Source: an uncultured Anaerococcus sp. (GTDB lineage: Bacteria > Bacillota > Clostridia > Tissierellales > Peptoniphilaceae). Taken from it: DNA of 64,000 nucleotides. The stretch is from the NCBI GenBank assembly GCA_943914475.1, contig CALUCE010000010.1:1-64000 (forward strand), written 5' to 3'. Made by a program: the position numbers and the translations under genes. Below the pieces are notes generated by a model. The model was not told the origin of the DNA. It searched no databases and worked only from the letters and a program-made list of their open reading frames with translations. Of the stretch, positions 55,006-63,811 are shown in pieces (positions within the stretch are counted from its first letter, which is position 1; each line of letters opens with the position of its first letter).

Positions 55006-56742
55006 CTACCTCATATCAATTAATTTTATTTGTAAAGATCTATTTCCCCTAAATTCATTAATGTCAGGATAATATACTATATCAATCTTATTTCCACTGA
55101 TATTGCCCTTAAACTTATCCAACAAATACTTATAGTCTTCAGCTGCATTAAACTTTATAGCCTTAACCATACTACCATTTTTTTCTAGAGTCATCCTTAA
55201 GGTGTTCTTGTTTTTGCCAATCAAGCCTATCTCTCTTATGGTTACAAATTTATCTGCAAAAACAGGTCTGGGATTATCCTTACCAAAAGGCTTCAACCTA
55301 TCCAAGCTTTCTGCAAATTCTAAGGATAGTTTAGATATATCTAAGCTAAGATCTATGTTAATAGTTTTGTGAAAGTCATCTTTTGTAAGGCTTGATTCTT
55401 GATTTAAGAACTTTCTAAATTCATCAACTCTTTCTTTTTTGATTGATAGACCACAAGCCATGGGATGACCTCCAAAAGATTCTAATCTATCTGAATACTT
55501 AAAAACTTCCTCATAAATATTGTATGCTTCAATAGATCTTCCAGATCCTTTTAGAATTCCCTCATCAATAGAATCTGATAAAATGATTGTGGGTTTGTTA
55601 TACTTCTCTTTTACCCTACCAGCGACTATTCCACAAATACTTTCTTGAAGACTTTTTTCATATACCACTATCACGTCATCTTCATAGTAATGATTTGTAT
55701 CTATTTGTTTAAGAACTTCACTTAAACCCTCTTCTGTAAGTCTTTTTCTTTCGTTATTTAATTCAACAAGTCCCTTAGCATACTCGTTTATCTTGTCTAT
55801 ATCTTCTTCCATTAGTAAATCTATGGCAAGTTTTGCAGTACTGAGTCTTCCTGTAGCATTCATGCAAGGTCCAATAACAAAGCCCAGGGTATAGGCATCT
55901 ACTTCTCTATTCCAAGAATTCTCCCTTAAAAGGGCAGCTATACCTAGCTTATCTGTATTATTAAGCCTTTTTAAACCTTCTATTACAAAGATTCTGTTTT
56001 CATCAGTAAGGCTCACTATGTCACAAACTGTTCCCATAGCAACATATTCCAGTAGGCCAAAAAGATAATCCAAGTCTCCGCCCAAGGCTATAAATAAAGC
56101 TTGAATTAATTTAAAGGCAACACCTGCTCCACACAGATCATCAAAAGGATACTTGCTATCAAGCCTTTTGGGATTAATTACACAATCAGCTCCAGGAAGT
56201 TTTTGTTCTAACCATCCATCTTTTTCTTCCTTTTCTACTTGGTGGTGGTCTGTGATTATTAACTTAATACCTGCCTTTTTTAGTTTTTCGGCTTGATCAA
56301 AGGCTGTTATCCCATTATCACAGGTTATAACCAGAGCTACTTTATCATTTATAGCATCTTCTACCATTAAATCAGAAATTCCATAGCCCTCTAGGACCCT
56401 ATCTGGTATATCAAAACTAACCTTATCATAGAAATATAAGAGTCCATCAAGAAGGGTCATAGTTGAAGCTATACCGTCTTGGTCATAGTCACCAAAGATT
56501 CTAATCTCCCCTCCACTTTCCATAGCTTCTATTATTAAGTCTATGGCATTATCCATATCGTTAAACAAAAAAGGATCATGGAGATTTTTAAGATCAGGCC
56601 TAATAAACATGGAAACCGTATTAGGGTCTATGATATCCCTGTTAGCTAAAATCAGTGCTTCAAGTTTAGTAATACCATCAATTTTTAAATTATTTATATA
56701 ATTGTTCTTTTTTCTATATAAAAACCATTTTGTCATATTCAT
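55006..56742 (-). CDS. recJ: Single-stranded-DNA-specific exonuclease RecJ
   Basis: 578 residues. DHH motifs GDYDQDGIAS, TDHHQV and a DHHA1 domain with GGHPMACGLS. 5'-3' exonuclease in recombination and mismatch repair. Two starts are possible, ATG 56742 or 56736. The recJ-rsh-dtd order is conserved, but secDF, which commonly lies between yajC and recJ, is missing. Confidence 0.93.
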   Translation of the reverse strand: MNMTKWFLYRKKNNYINNLKIDGITKLEALILANRDIIDPNTVSMFIRPDLKNLHDPFLFNDMDNAIDLIIEAMESGGEIRIFGDYDQDGIASTMTLLDGLLYFYDKVSFDIPDRVLEGYGISDLMVEDAINDKVALVITCDNGITAFDQAEKLKKAGIKLIITDHHQVEKEEKDGWLEQKLPGADCVINPKRLDSKYPFDDLCGAGVAFKLIQALFIALGGDLDYLFGLLEYVAMGTVCDIVSLTDENRIFVIEGLKRLNNTDKLGIAALLRENSWNREVDAYTLGFVIGPCMNATGRLSTAKLAIDLLMEEDIDKINEYAKGLVELNNERKRLTEEGLSEVLKQIDTNHYYEDDVIVVYEKSLQESICGIVAGRVKEKYNKPTIILSDSIDEGILKGSGRSIEAYNIYEEVFKYSDRLESFGGHPMACGLSIKKERVDEFRKFLNQESSLTKDDFHKTINIDLSLDISKLSLEFAESLDRLKPFGKDNPRPVFADKFVTIREIGLIGKNKNTLRMTLEKNGSMVKAIKFNAAEDYKYLLDKFKGNISGNKIDIVYYPDINEFRGNRSLQIKLIDMR

Positions 56743-56754
56743 CTCTATCTTCAG

Positions 56755-56760
56755 ATTATA
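56755..56760 (-). promoter_or_regulatory. -10 element of recJ
   Basis: Perfect TATAAT on the minus strand 12 bases before ATG 56742, leaving a very short leader. The -35 is poor. Confidence 0.4.
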
Positions 56761-56774
56761 CCTTTTTTAGAATA

Positions 56775-56803
56775 AATATAAAGATAGAGGCTTTAAGCCT
56801 CTA
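56775..56803 (-). terminator. Terminator after yajC
   Basis: TAGAGGC and GCCTCTA pair around a short loop that contains the yajC stop codon, followed on the minus strand by TCTTTATATTTATT. It separates the ruvCAB-queA-tgt-yajC row from recJ. Confidence 0.65.
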
Positions 56804-57068
56804 TAATCTTTTCTATACTATCTATTGTAATATTTAAATAGGAAAACTTATTTTCTTTTCCACTGACTATCAAGACTTCATTCTTATCTATCTTGATAAC
56901 TTGTCCTATAAGTCCAGATTTAGTAATTATCTTAGATCCTTCTTTAAGATTAGATTTAATGAATTTTGTATTAGAACTTTTGTTTCTATCTTCTTTTACA
57001 ACATAAAAGTAATAAGCCAAGCATAAGATAATCAGTATTACATATTCTAACCTAAAACTAGTAGCCAT
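56793..57068 (-). CDS. yajC: Preprotein translocase accessory subunit YajC
   Basis: 91 residues: one N-terminal membrane helix, then the YajC core (LKEGSKIITKSGLIGQVIKID). It partners the SecDF complex. It overlaps the tgt stop by 11 bases. secDF does not follow. Confidence 0.9.
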   Translation of the reverse strand: MATSFRLEYVILIILCLAYYFYVVKEDRNKSSNTKFIKSNLKEGSKIITKSGLIGQVIKIDKNEVLIVSGKENKFSYLNITIDSIEKIIEA

Positions 57069-58176
57069 ATTTATCGTAAAATTCTTTTTTATATTCTAAG
57101 AACCTATCTTCCATTATGGCTTGTCTAATGTTTTCAGATAATCTTAAGAGGAAATATAGGTTGTGGTAGGTAAGAAGTCTTGCTCCTAAAATCTCATTTA
57201 CATTCATAAGATGTCTTATATAGGCTCTAGTGTAGTTTTTGCAAACATAGCAATCACATTCATGGTCTAGAGGAGTAAAATCTTCCTTATATGCAGCATT
57301 TCTTACTACTAGCCTACCATTATGAGTCATAGCAGTACCATTTCTGGCAATCCTAGTTGGTAGGACGCAATCTGCCATATCTATACCTGCTTCAAAGGAC
57401 TCAAAAAGATAATCTGGTGAGCCAACGCCCATATTATAACGAGGCTTATCTTCAGGTAGCATAGGAGTTGCATATTCTAATATTTCTATCATCTCTTCCC
57501 TAGTCTCGCCTACTGATAAGCCACCTAGAGAATAACCATCAAAGTCCATGGCACAAGTTTCTTCTATAGAAATCTTTCTTAGGTCTTTAAACATACCTCC
57601 CTGGATAATACCAAAGAGCGATTGATCAGGATGAGAGTTAGCCTTGTGGCAGTCAAGCCCTCTTTTGGCCCACCTTATAGTTCTTTCCATGGATTGTTTT
57701 ACGTAATCATATTCTGATGGATAGGAAACACATTCATCAAAGCTCATCATAATATCAGAGTGAATATCGTTTTGTATCTCTATTGATTTTTCTGGTGTAA
57801 AAAAGTGCTTTGATCCATCAATGTGCGACCTAAACATAACCCCTTCTTCACTTATTTTTCTCATATCAGAAAGAGAAAAAACTTGAAAACCTCCACTGTC
57901 TGTAAGAATTGGGCCATTCCAGTTCATAAATTTATGAAGGCCTCCAGCCTTTTTCATAATATCCATACCTGGTTTTAAGTAAAGGTGGTAGGTATTTCCT
58001 AGTATAATTTTTGCTCCAATTTCTTCCAATTCCTCAGGTGTCATAGTTTTAACTGTTGCCCTAGTACCTACAGGCATAAAAATCGGTGTCGGAATTGATC
58101 CGTGGGCGGTGTGGATTACACCACATCTTGCGTTTGAGTGTTTGTCTTTTTTTATTAATTCAAATTTTAAAGGCAT
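57058..58176 (-). CDS. tgt: tRNA-guanine transglycosylase
   Basis: 372 residues. DSGGFQVFSL (catalytic Asp), GGLSVGE, and zinc ligands in CDCYVC with a later His. It exchanges G34 for preQ1 in tRNAs for Tyr, His, Asn and Asp. It lies nine bases downstream of queA, the next enzyme of queuosine synthesis. Confidence 0.96.
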   Translation of the reverse strand: MPLKFELIKKDKHSNARCGVIHTAHGSIPTPIFMPVGTRATVKTMTPEELEEIGAKIILGNTYHLYLKPGMDIMKKAGGLHKFMNWNGPILTDSGGFQVFSLSDMRKISEEGVMFRSHIDGSKHFFTPEKSIEIQNDIHSDIMMSFDECVSYPSEYDYVKQSMERTIRWAKRGLDCHKANSHPDQSLFGIIQGGMFKDLRKISIEETCAMDFDGYSLGGLSVGETREEMIEILEYATPMLPEDKPRYNMGVGSPDYLFESFEAGIDMADCVLPTRIARNGTAMTHNGRLVVRNAAYKEDFTPLDHECDCYVCKNYTRAYIRHLMNVNEILGARLLTYHNLYFLLRLSENIRQAIMEDRFLEYKKEFYDKYGY

Positions 58177-58184
58177 AAATACTC

Positions 58185-59207
58185 CTAGTGTATAAACATT
58201 GCATCTCCAAAGCTAAAGAATCTGTATTCTTTCTTTACAGCTTCCTTGTAAGCATTAAGGATTTTTTCTCTAGTGGAAAGAGCAGATACAAGCATAATCA
58301 AGGTAGATTTTGGTAAGTGGAAGTTGGTAATAAGACTATCAACTACCTTAAATTCAAAGCCAGGATAAATAAATATATCTGTCCATCCAGAATCTTCAAC
58401 AATCTTACCATTTTTCTTATAAACAGACTCTAAGGTTCTAGTGGTTGTTGTTCCAGTAGATATAATCTTTTTACCATTCTTCTTGGTTTCATTTATTATA
58501 TCAGCAGTCTCCTTATTTAAAGTATAAAATTCTGAATGCATCTTGTGGTCTGTTATTTCATCCTCATTTACAGGTCTAAAGGTTCCAAGTCCTACATTTA
58601 AGGTAAGGAAAGCAAGCTTTACTCCCTTGTCTTCTATTTTCTTTAGGAGATCTTCTGTAAAATGAAGCCCTGCAGTCGGAGCTGCAACTGAACCAGGATT
58701 TTTAGAATATACGGTTTGATATCTTTCAGAATCTTCTAGCTTTTCTTTAATATAAGGTGGGAGTGGAACATTTCCTAGTTTTTCTAAAACTTCTTGAAAA
58801 ATTCCTTGGTAGTAAAATTCAACTATCCTATTTCCATCTTCTTTTATATCAAGAACCTTTAAAGAAAGATCGTCGGAAAATATACATTCTGTTCCTATCC
58901 TCATCTTCTTTCCAGGTCTTACCAAAACTTCCCAAGAATCTTTTTCTATATTGTTAAGTAAAAATACTTCTATTTTTTCTTCCTTGCCTGGTCTATGACC
59001 AAAAAGTCTAGCTGGTATTACCCTGGTATCATTCATAACCAGACAATCACCTTCTTCTAGGTAGTCTATAATATCGTAAAAATGTTTATCTTCTGTTTGG
59101 CCTTTTATTTTATCAAAAACCATAAGCCTAGATTCATCTCTTTTTTCTGATGGATGTTGGGCTATTAGCTTTTCAGGCAAGTAGTAATCAAAATCTTCAG
59201 TTCTCAT
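58185..59207 (-). CDS. queA: S-adenosylmethionine:tRNA ribosyltransferase-isomerase
   Basis: 340 residues, with YYLPEKLIAQHP, NDTRVIPARLFG and PTAGLHFT. It adds the epoxy-cyclopentane moiety from SAM to preQ1 in tRNA. It overlaps ruvB by 11 bases. Confidence 0.95.
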   Translation of the reverse strand: MRTEDFDYYLPEKLIAQHPSEKRDESRLMVFDKIKGQTEDKHFYDIIDYLEEGDCLVMNDTRVIPARLFGHRPGKEEKIEVFLLNNIEKDSWEVLVRPGKKMRIGTECIFSDDLSLKVLDIKEDGNRIVEFYYQGIFQEVLEKLGNVPLPPYIKEKLEDSERYQTVYSKNPGSVAAPTAGLHFTEDLLKKIEDKGVKLAFLTLNVGLGTFRPVNEDEITDHKMHSEFYTLNKETADIINETKKNGKKIISTGTTTTRTLESVYKKNGKIVEDSGWTDIFIYPGFEFKVVDSLITNFHLPKSTLIMLVSALSTREKILNAYKEAVKKEYRFFSFGDAMFIH

Positions 59208-60216
59208 TATTATCCTCTATTTTTAGGCCGTAATGCCTATATGCTTTTTTAGTTAGAACCCTACCTCTGGGTGTTCTATTTATAAAACCAATTTGAAGTA
59301 AATAAGGTTCATATACATCTTCTATTGTTACGTTTTCTATACCAGTTGATGCTGCAATGGTATCAACTCCTACAGGGCCTCCTGAGAAGTTGTCATACAT
59401 GGTATGGATTATTTTTTTATCCATATTATCAAGACCCATCTCATCAATTTCTAATAGCTTTAAACCTTCACAAGCTGTCTTATAGTCAACCACAGCATCT
59501 TTTTTAACTATAGCATAGTCTCTTACTCTCTTTAAAAGTCTATTAGCTATCCTTGGTGTACCCCTACTTCTTTTTGCAATTTCAAGGGCACCTTCATCAT
59601 CGATTGGTATATCAAGGATTGAGGCGGATCTTTTGACGATCTTTTTCAAATCTTCTCCATCATAAAGGTTTAAAGATAACAAAACCCCAAACCTATCTCT
59701 TAAAGGAGCGGAAAGCATACCAGACCTGGTTGTAGCACCTACAAGAGTAAATTTCTCAAGATCTATCCTAATAGACTGTGCATTTGGACCCTTTCCAACA
59801 ATTATATCCAAACAGAAATCTTCCATGGCAGGATATAATATCTCTTCAACTGACCTATTTATCCTATGGATTTCATCTATAAAAAGTACATCTCCATGAT
59901 TCAAGTTAGTTAAGATAGATGCTAGGTCTGAAGGTCTTTCTATGGCTGGTCCACTTGTAACCCTAATGTTTACTCCGAGTTCATTGGCGATAATATTTGA
60001 TAAGGTAGTTTTTCCAAGACCAGGAGGCCCCTGCAAAAGGACATGGTCCAAGGGTTCTTCTCTTGACAAGGCAGATTCTATAAAAATTTCTAGCTTTTCT
60101 TTTACCTTATCTTGGCCTATATAATCCTTTAACCACCTAGGTCTTATATTATTTTCATTTTTTATATCTTCAACCTGTTGGCTGGTAGAAATTATCCTAT
60201 CGTTTTGATCATACAT
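59197..60216 (-). CDS. ruvB: Holliday junction branch migration ATPase RuvB
   Basis: 339 residues: AAA+ core with Walker A GPPGLGKTTL, FIDEIHR, sensor ATTRSGML and Arg finger region PLRDRFG; C-terminal winged helix (RTPRGRVLTKKAYRHYG). It drives branch migration with RuvA. Confidence 0.96.
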   Translation of the reverse strand: MYDQNDRIISTSQQVEDIKNENNIRPRWLKDYIGQDKVKEKLEIFIESALSREEPLDHVLLQGPPGLGKTTLSNIIANELGVNIRVTSGPAIERPSDLASILTNLNHGDVLFIDEIHRINRSVEEILYPAMEDFCLDIIVGKGPNAQSIRIDLEKFTLVGATTRSGMLSAPLRDRFGVLLSLNLYDGEDLKKIVKRSASILDIPIDDEGALEIAKRSRGTPRIANRLLKRVRDYAIVKKDAVVDYKTACEGLKLLEIDEMGLDNMDKKIIHTMYDNFSGGPVGVDTIAASTGIENVTIEDVYEPYLLQIGFINRTPRGRVLTKKAYRHYGLKIEDNNEN

Positions 60217-60219
60217 ATC

Positions 60220-60810
60220 TTATATCAACCTTTTTAAACTTTCTTTTACTAGCATCTCAAGGTCTAGGTCCAAATCTTTTAGGTCATTTAAGACTATATC
60301 AATATCATTTCTTTGATAACCTAGATTTATCAAGGCCTCTTTGGCAACTTCAAAGTCTGGATTTTCATTTGGCTTAGTAACAATCTCATCATGACTTTCT
60401 ATAATGCCCATGGACTTAACCTTATCTACAAGTTCTAAGATTATTCTTGATGCTGTTTTTTTACCAATGCCCTTGGCTTTGGTTAAGTAGTTAATATCAT
60501 TATTAACTATAGCTCTTTTTATTTCATTAACACTCAGAGTTGAAAGTATAGAAATAGCATTTTTAGGTCCTATGGATGAGACGCTAACAAGAAGTTCATA
60601 TACTTCTAGTTCTTCTAAAGAATAAAAACCGTATAGGGACATATCATTTTCCCTGACATTTAACACTGTGTAAATTTTATACTCGTTATTTAACTCGAGA
60701 CTTTGAAGGGTGGCAATGGAAGTGTTAATCCTGTAGCCTATTTTATTGTTTTCAATAATAAAACTATCCTCGAGAATAGCTTTCACATCACCTATAATAT
60801 AAGAAATCAT
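60220..60810 (-). CDS. ruvA: Holliday junction binding protein RuvA
   Basis: 196 residues: OB-fold domain I (to about 62), tandem HhH domain II (VSSIGPKNAISIL, AKGIGKKTASRII) and a RuvB-binding domain III at the C-terminus (about 145-196). Its start shares one base with the ruvC stop (TAATG). Confidence 0.95.
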   Translation of the reverse strand: MISYIIGDVKAILEDSFIIENNKIGYRINTSIATLQSLELNNEYKIYTVLNVRENDMSLYGFYSLEELEVYELLVSVSSIGPKNAISILSTLSVNEIKRAIVNNDINYLTKAKGIGKKTASRIILELVDKVKSMGIIESHDEIVTKPNENPDFEVAKEALINLGYQRNDIDIVLNDLKDLDLDLEMLVKESLKRLI

Positions 60811-61304
60811 TAATTCATCCTAAACTGTTCTTTAAACCTTTGACTTAGGCTATGGCATAAGGCCACAGCTAGAGCATCGGCCGCGTCATCTGGTTTTGGT
60901 ATCTGATTTAAATTTAATAAAGTTGCAACTGTAAGTTGCATTTGCTTTTTGCTTGCCCTTCCGTAGCCAGTGATAGCTTGCTTGATTTGTAGGGGCGTAT
61001 ATTCATATATGGGTAAGTTGTTATTCTCAGCACAAAGTATTTGTATACCTCTAGCATGGCCTACTGTAATGGCTGTCTTTACATTCTGATTAAAAAATAA
61101 TTCTTCTATAGCAAATTCATCTGGTTTATGTTCATCGATTATTTTATTTAAATTATCATATAAAATTTTTAGTCTTTGGGGTGTTGGTGTCTTTGAAGAA
61201 GTAGTAAGAACACCATTTTCTATAACTTTAATTCTATTTCCATCTAGGTCTATTAAACCATATCCCATAATTGCAATACCGGGATCTATGCCTAATATTA
61301 CCAT
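60810..61304 (-). CDS. ruvC: Holliday junction resolvase RuvC
   Basis: 164 residues. Acidic active site: GIDPGIAIMGYG (Asp7), EELFFNQN (Glu), and DDAADALAVALCH. It cuts junctions held by RuvAB. Full ruvCAB set is present. It is unusual among Bacilli (which use RecU) but normal for anaerobic Bacillota. Confidence 0.95.
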   Translation of the reverse strand: MVILGIDPGIAIMGYGLIDLDGNRIKVIENGVLTTSSKTPTPQRLKILYDNLNKIIDEHKPDEFAIEELFFNQNVKTAITVGHARGIQILCAENNNLPIYEYTPLQIKQAITGYGRASKKQMQLTVATLLNLNQIPKPDDAADALAVALCHSLSQRFKEQFRMN

Positions 61305-61328
61305 ACTTCTCCCTTCTTTCTTTTGCGA

Positions 61329-61351
61329 TAAAAAAAGGGCCCTAAGCCCTA
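61329..61351 (-). terminator. Terminator after the 236-residue unknown gene
   Basis: AGGGC and GCCCT pair around a 5-base loop, followed on the minus strand by seven T (61336-61330). It overlaps the stop codon of the upstream gene. Confidence 0.75.
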
Positions 61352-62059
61352 ATGATATCTTTTTATTACCTCATTTACTAAACCAATCCAAAAATTCTCA
61401 GCGAAAATTTCCAGAACACTATTGGATAAGTAGTTGATGATTTTGTTATTAATTTTATTTGACTGTTCTAGTGTAATATCATCTGTGTATATATAATCTA
61501 TGTTAAAGGCAAGTTGTTTGTTGGTGTTTACATCCAAATTTAAAATCTTATCCTTTAAATACTTATCAGAATATTCTTTACAATTTTTATTAATATGTCC
61601 AACAAGTTCCTTATCATTGTAGATTTTATCAAGATATTGATTCTTTATATAGATGGAATCGGCTGTATTTTCATTGAAAATCTTATTATTTTCAAATAAA
61701 AAAGAAGCACCATAATACTCAATTGCCTTGCATTCCAAATCATCAATGTGCTTCTTGTCATTAAATGCTTTGTATTGGGCCTTGATACTCGTTAGGTATT
61801 CATACCTATCAAGTTCATCTCCTATACTCTCATCAATACATTCTATAATTCGATCTATATTAGCAAGATTCCAGAAAAATTTTCTTAGATTTTTTAATAT
61901 GTAAGGCCTTATATAAGCCTTTTTGTAAGGATCTACTTTAAAATACTCGTCATCAAACAAGGAGATTAAAGTATTTAACGATGAAATATCATCGTTAACC
62001 AAATAATTATATTCAAGTTTTTCAATTATAGGCAAATTATCTCTTGCGCTTGATGTCAT
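61349..62059 (-). CDS. Protein of unknown function
   Basis: About 236 residues from ATG 62059, which has GAGGG eight bases upstream; 62074 would add five residues but contains that site. Soluble, acidic, rich in Asn, Tyr and Ile, with one or two Cys and no membrane segment. No motif of a family I know. It is a separate unit, with AT-rich spacer upstream and its own terminator, ahead of ruvCAB. Composition is typical of the host. Confidence 0.75.
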   Translation of the reverse strand: MTSSARDNLPIIEKLEYNYLVNDDISSLNTLISLFDDEYFKVDPYKKAYIRPYILKNLRKFFWNLANIDRIIECIDESIGDELDRYEYLTSIKAQYKAFNDKKHIDDLECKAIEYYGASFLFENNKIFNENTADSIYIKNQYLDKIYNDKELVGHINKNCKEYSDKYLKDKILNLDVNTNKQLAFNIDYIYTDDITLEQSNKINNKIINYLSNSVLEIFAENFWIGLVNEVIKRYH

Positions 62060-62135
62060 ATTCATATCCCTCATTAGTTGCTTTTAATAAATTTTAACAT
62101 AAATTTCATTTTATTTATTTATGTTTATTTACGAC

Positions 62136-62217
62136 AAAAAATAAAAAGCTAAAGATTAAGTATAAAAAAACCAAAAAATACACATTTTTGTATAAATAAC
62201 TTAGTGTTTAGCTTTTT
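62136..62217 (-). terminator. Large hairpin, probable terminator of HAD gene
   Basis: Two 19-base arms (62143-62161 and 62199-62217) are complementary with two mismatches and enclose a 37-base loop that can itself pair (TACA/TGTA). The minus strand continues with TTTTTATTTTTT. Arms this long and a structured loop are more than a plain terminator needs. Confidence 0.6.
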
Positions 62218-62254
62218 AAGTAAAGAAAATTTAAATTTATTCATTAGGAAATTT

Positions 62255-62992
62255 TTAAAATTTGTTAAAGACTATTTTCATATCTTTAAGTTTAAAAATA
62301 TAATTTACATCTTTTCTTTCAACGTGAATAGTAGTCTTATCTCTTACCTTATCATTTAAATATAGCTTATCTATTAATTCAAAACTTGGATTAATAGCAT
62401 GGGCATGGCCCACTTCTTCAAACATTGTAAAGTCTCCGTTAGTATCACCATAGGCATGGGACTTATTAAGGTCAAGTTCATAGCTATCCTTAAGGAATTT
62501 TATAGCCTTTCTTTTGTTTCTTGAATCCCACATAGGATTAACTTGTCCGGTAAACTTATCTTCTTGGTCAAATATATACTGGGTGGCTATAGCTTTTTCT
62601 GCTCCAAATAGTTTGGCATAGTCCTTTACCAAATAATCTGGAGAACCTGATATAAAGAAAACTAAATAGCCTTCTTCTATATGTTTTTGGACAGCCTTGC
62701 GAGTGACCATGTAGGTCTTGTTCTTATTTTCTTCAACAACAATCTTGGCATACTTACTAATAGTCTCTCTTTCTATACCTTTTAAGTTTTCCTGATATAA
62801 AAGAGAGGCTTTCTCCAAATAATCCTCGTAGGCTCCTTGCCTATATTGGTATTTTTGGTACAAGGGTTTGATATCATTGTGCCATAAAATATCAGGCAAG
62901 ATATTATTTTCAGTAAGTAGTCTAAAATGTTCTATTAATAGACTATTTCTAAATAAAGTTCCATCTATATCAAAAAAAGCAGCCTTGTTCAT
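62255..62992 (-). CDS. HAD-IB family phosphatase
   Basis: 245 residues, HAD superfamily subfamily IB: FFDIDGTLFRNS (catalytic Asp pair), FISGSPDYLV (motif II), and HAYGDTNGDFTMFE (motif IV). SerB-like phosphoserine phosphatase is possible, but related enzymes act on other phosphates, so no symbol is given. Its start shares one base with the preceding membrane-protein gene. Confidence 0.86.
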   Translation of the reverse strand: MNKAAFFDIDGTLFRNSLLIEHFRLLTENNILPDILWHNDIKPLYQKYQYRQGAYEDYLEKASLLYQENLKGIERETISKYAKIVVEENKNKTYMVTRKAVQKHIEEGYLVFFISGSPDYLVKDYAKLFGAEKAIATQYIFDQEDKFTGQVNPMWDSRNKRKAIKFLKDSYELDLNKSHAYGDTNGDFTMFEEVGHAHAINPSFELIDKLYLNDKVRDKTTIHVERKDVNYIFKLKDMKIVFNKF

Positions 62993-63330
62993 TATTTCTT
63001 ACCTTTCTCCAAGTCCTTATAGTTTTTCTTTATGCTTAAAATAAGGTCTATTATAAAACAAGTTAATAGTCCACATAAGGCACTAGAACCTAAAAATACT
63101 GCAACCCAGGCTGTGTTAAGGCCCTTATCTGATGTAAAAATGCCTAGGGAATATATTCCTATTATTAGTCCTATTACACCTATTACTAAGGAAGGAATAT
63201 ATTTAATAATCTTCCTATCTCTGTAAAAATAATATAGACCAAGACTTGCTCCTATCAAAATTACACAAAGAATTGGCAAGACATATAGTTTTGAAAGTTC
63301 TTGTGATATTAAATTTATGAGTCCTGACAT
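62992..63330 (-). CDS. Small membrane protein of unknown function
   Basis: 112 residues with three predicted membrane helices (about 14-34, 43-64, 74-98) and a Lys-rich cytosolic tail. No family recognised. It is coupled by a TAATG overlap to the HAD phosphatase gene. Confidence 0.72.
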   Translation of the reverse strand: MSGLINLISQELSKLYVLPILCVILIGASLGLYYFYRDRKIIKYIPSLVIGVIGLIIGIYSLGIFTSDKGLNTAWVAVFLGSSALCGLLTCFIIDLILSIKKNYKDLEKGKK

Positions 63331-63340
63331 AGTAGCTCCT

Positions 63341-63811
63341 TTATAAGTTTATTCTCTTTATATTAATTTTATCATCTGTATCCATAATTAGAAAACCAGG
63401 CTTTCCATCTCTAGGAAGACTTGGAGATCCTGGATTTAAAAGAAGGATATCCCCATGATATTTATTGTAGTAGGTATGGGTGTGGCCAAAAACTACAATT
63501 GTTGCCTTGCACTCTTTGGCTTTTTCTAGAAGTTTGTTGTAGGTCCTATAGACATTTTCCTTGTGTCCATGAGTTAATAGAATCCTTTGATCTGCTATGT
63601 CAACTAACTCATAGTCTTCGTTACTATAGTCAAAATAATCGTTGTTTCCCTTTACACATATGCATTCAACATCGGTTTCGTAGGCTATGGCCTTGGCATC
63701 CGATGTATTATCACCTGCATGAAGAATAAGGTCAATATCATCCTTTTCTATGACATAAGAGCTTACATCACTATAGTAACCGTGAGTATCACTAGTTATT
63801 AATATTCTCAT
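63341..63811 (-). CDS. YfcE/MJ0936-type metallophosphodiesterase
   Basis: 156 residues with the calcineurin-like metal motifs in order: SDTHG, HAGDNTSD, VKGNND, LTHGHK and FGHTHT. Related enzymes hydrolyse phosphodiester model substrates; the cellular substrate is unknown. It overlaps the rdgB 3' end by 20 bases, an arrangement common in Bacillota (rdgB then ysnB). Confidence 0.9.
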   Translation of the reverse strand: MRILITSDTHGYYSDVSSYVIEKDDIDLILHAGDNTSDAKAIAYETDVECICVKGNNDYFDYSNEDYELVDIADQRILLTHGHKENVYRTYNKLLEKAKECKATIVVFGHTHTYYNKYHGDILLLNPGSPSLPRDGKPGFLIMDTDDKINIKRINL

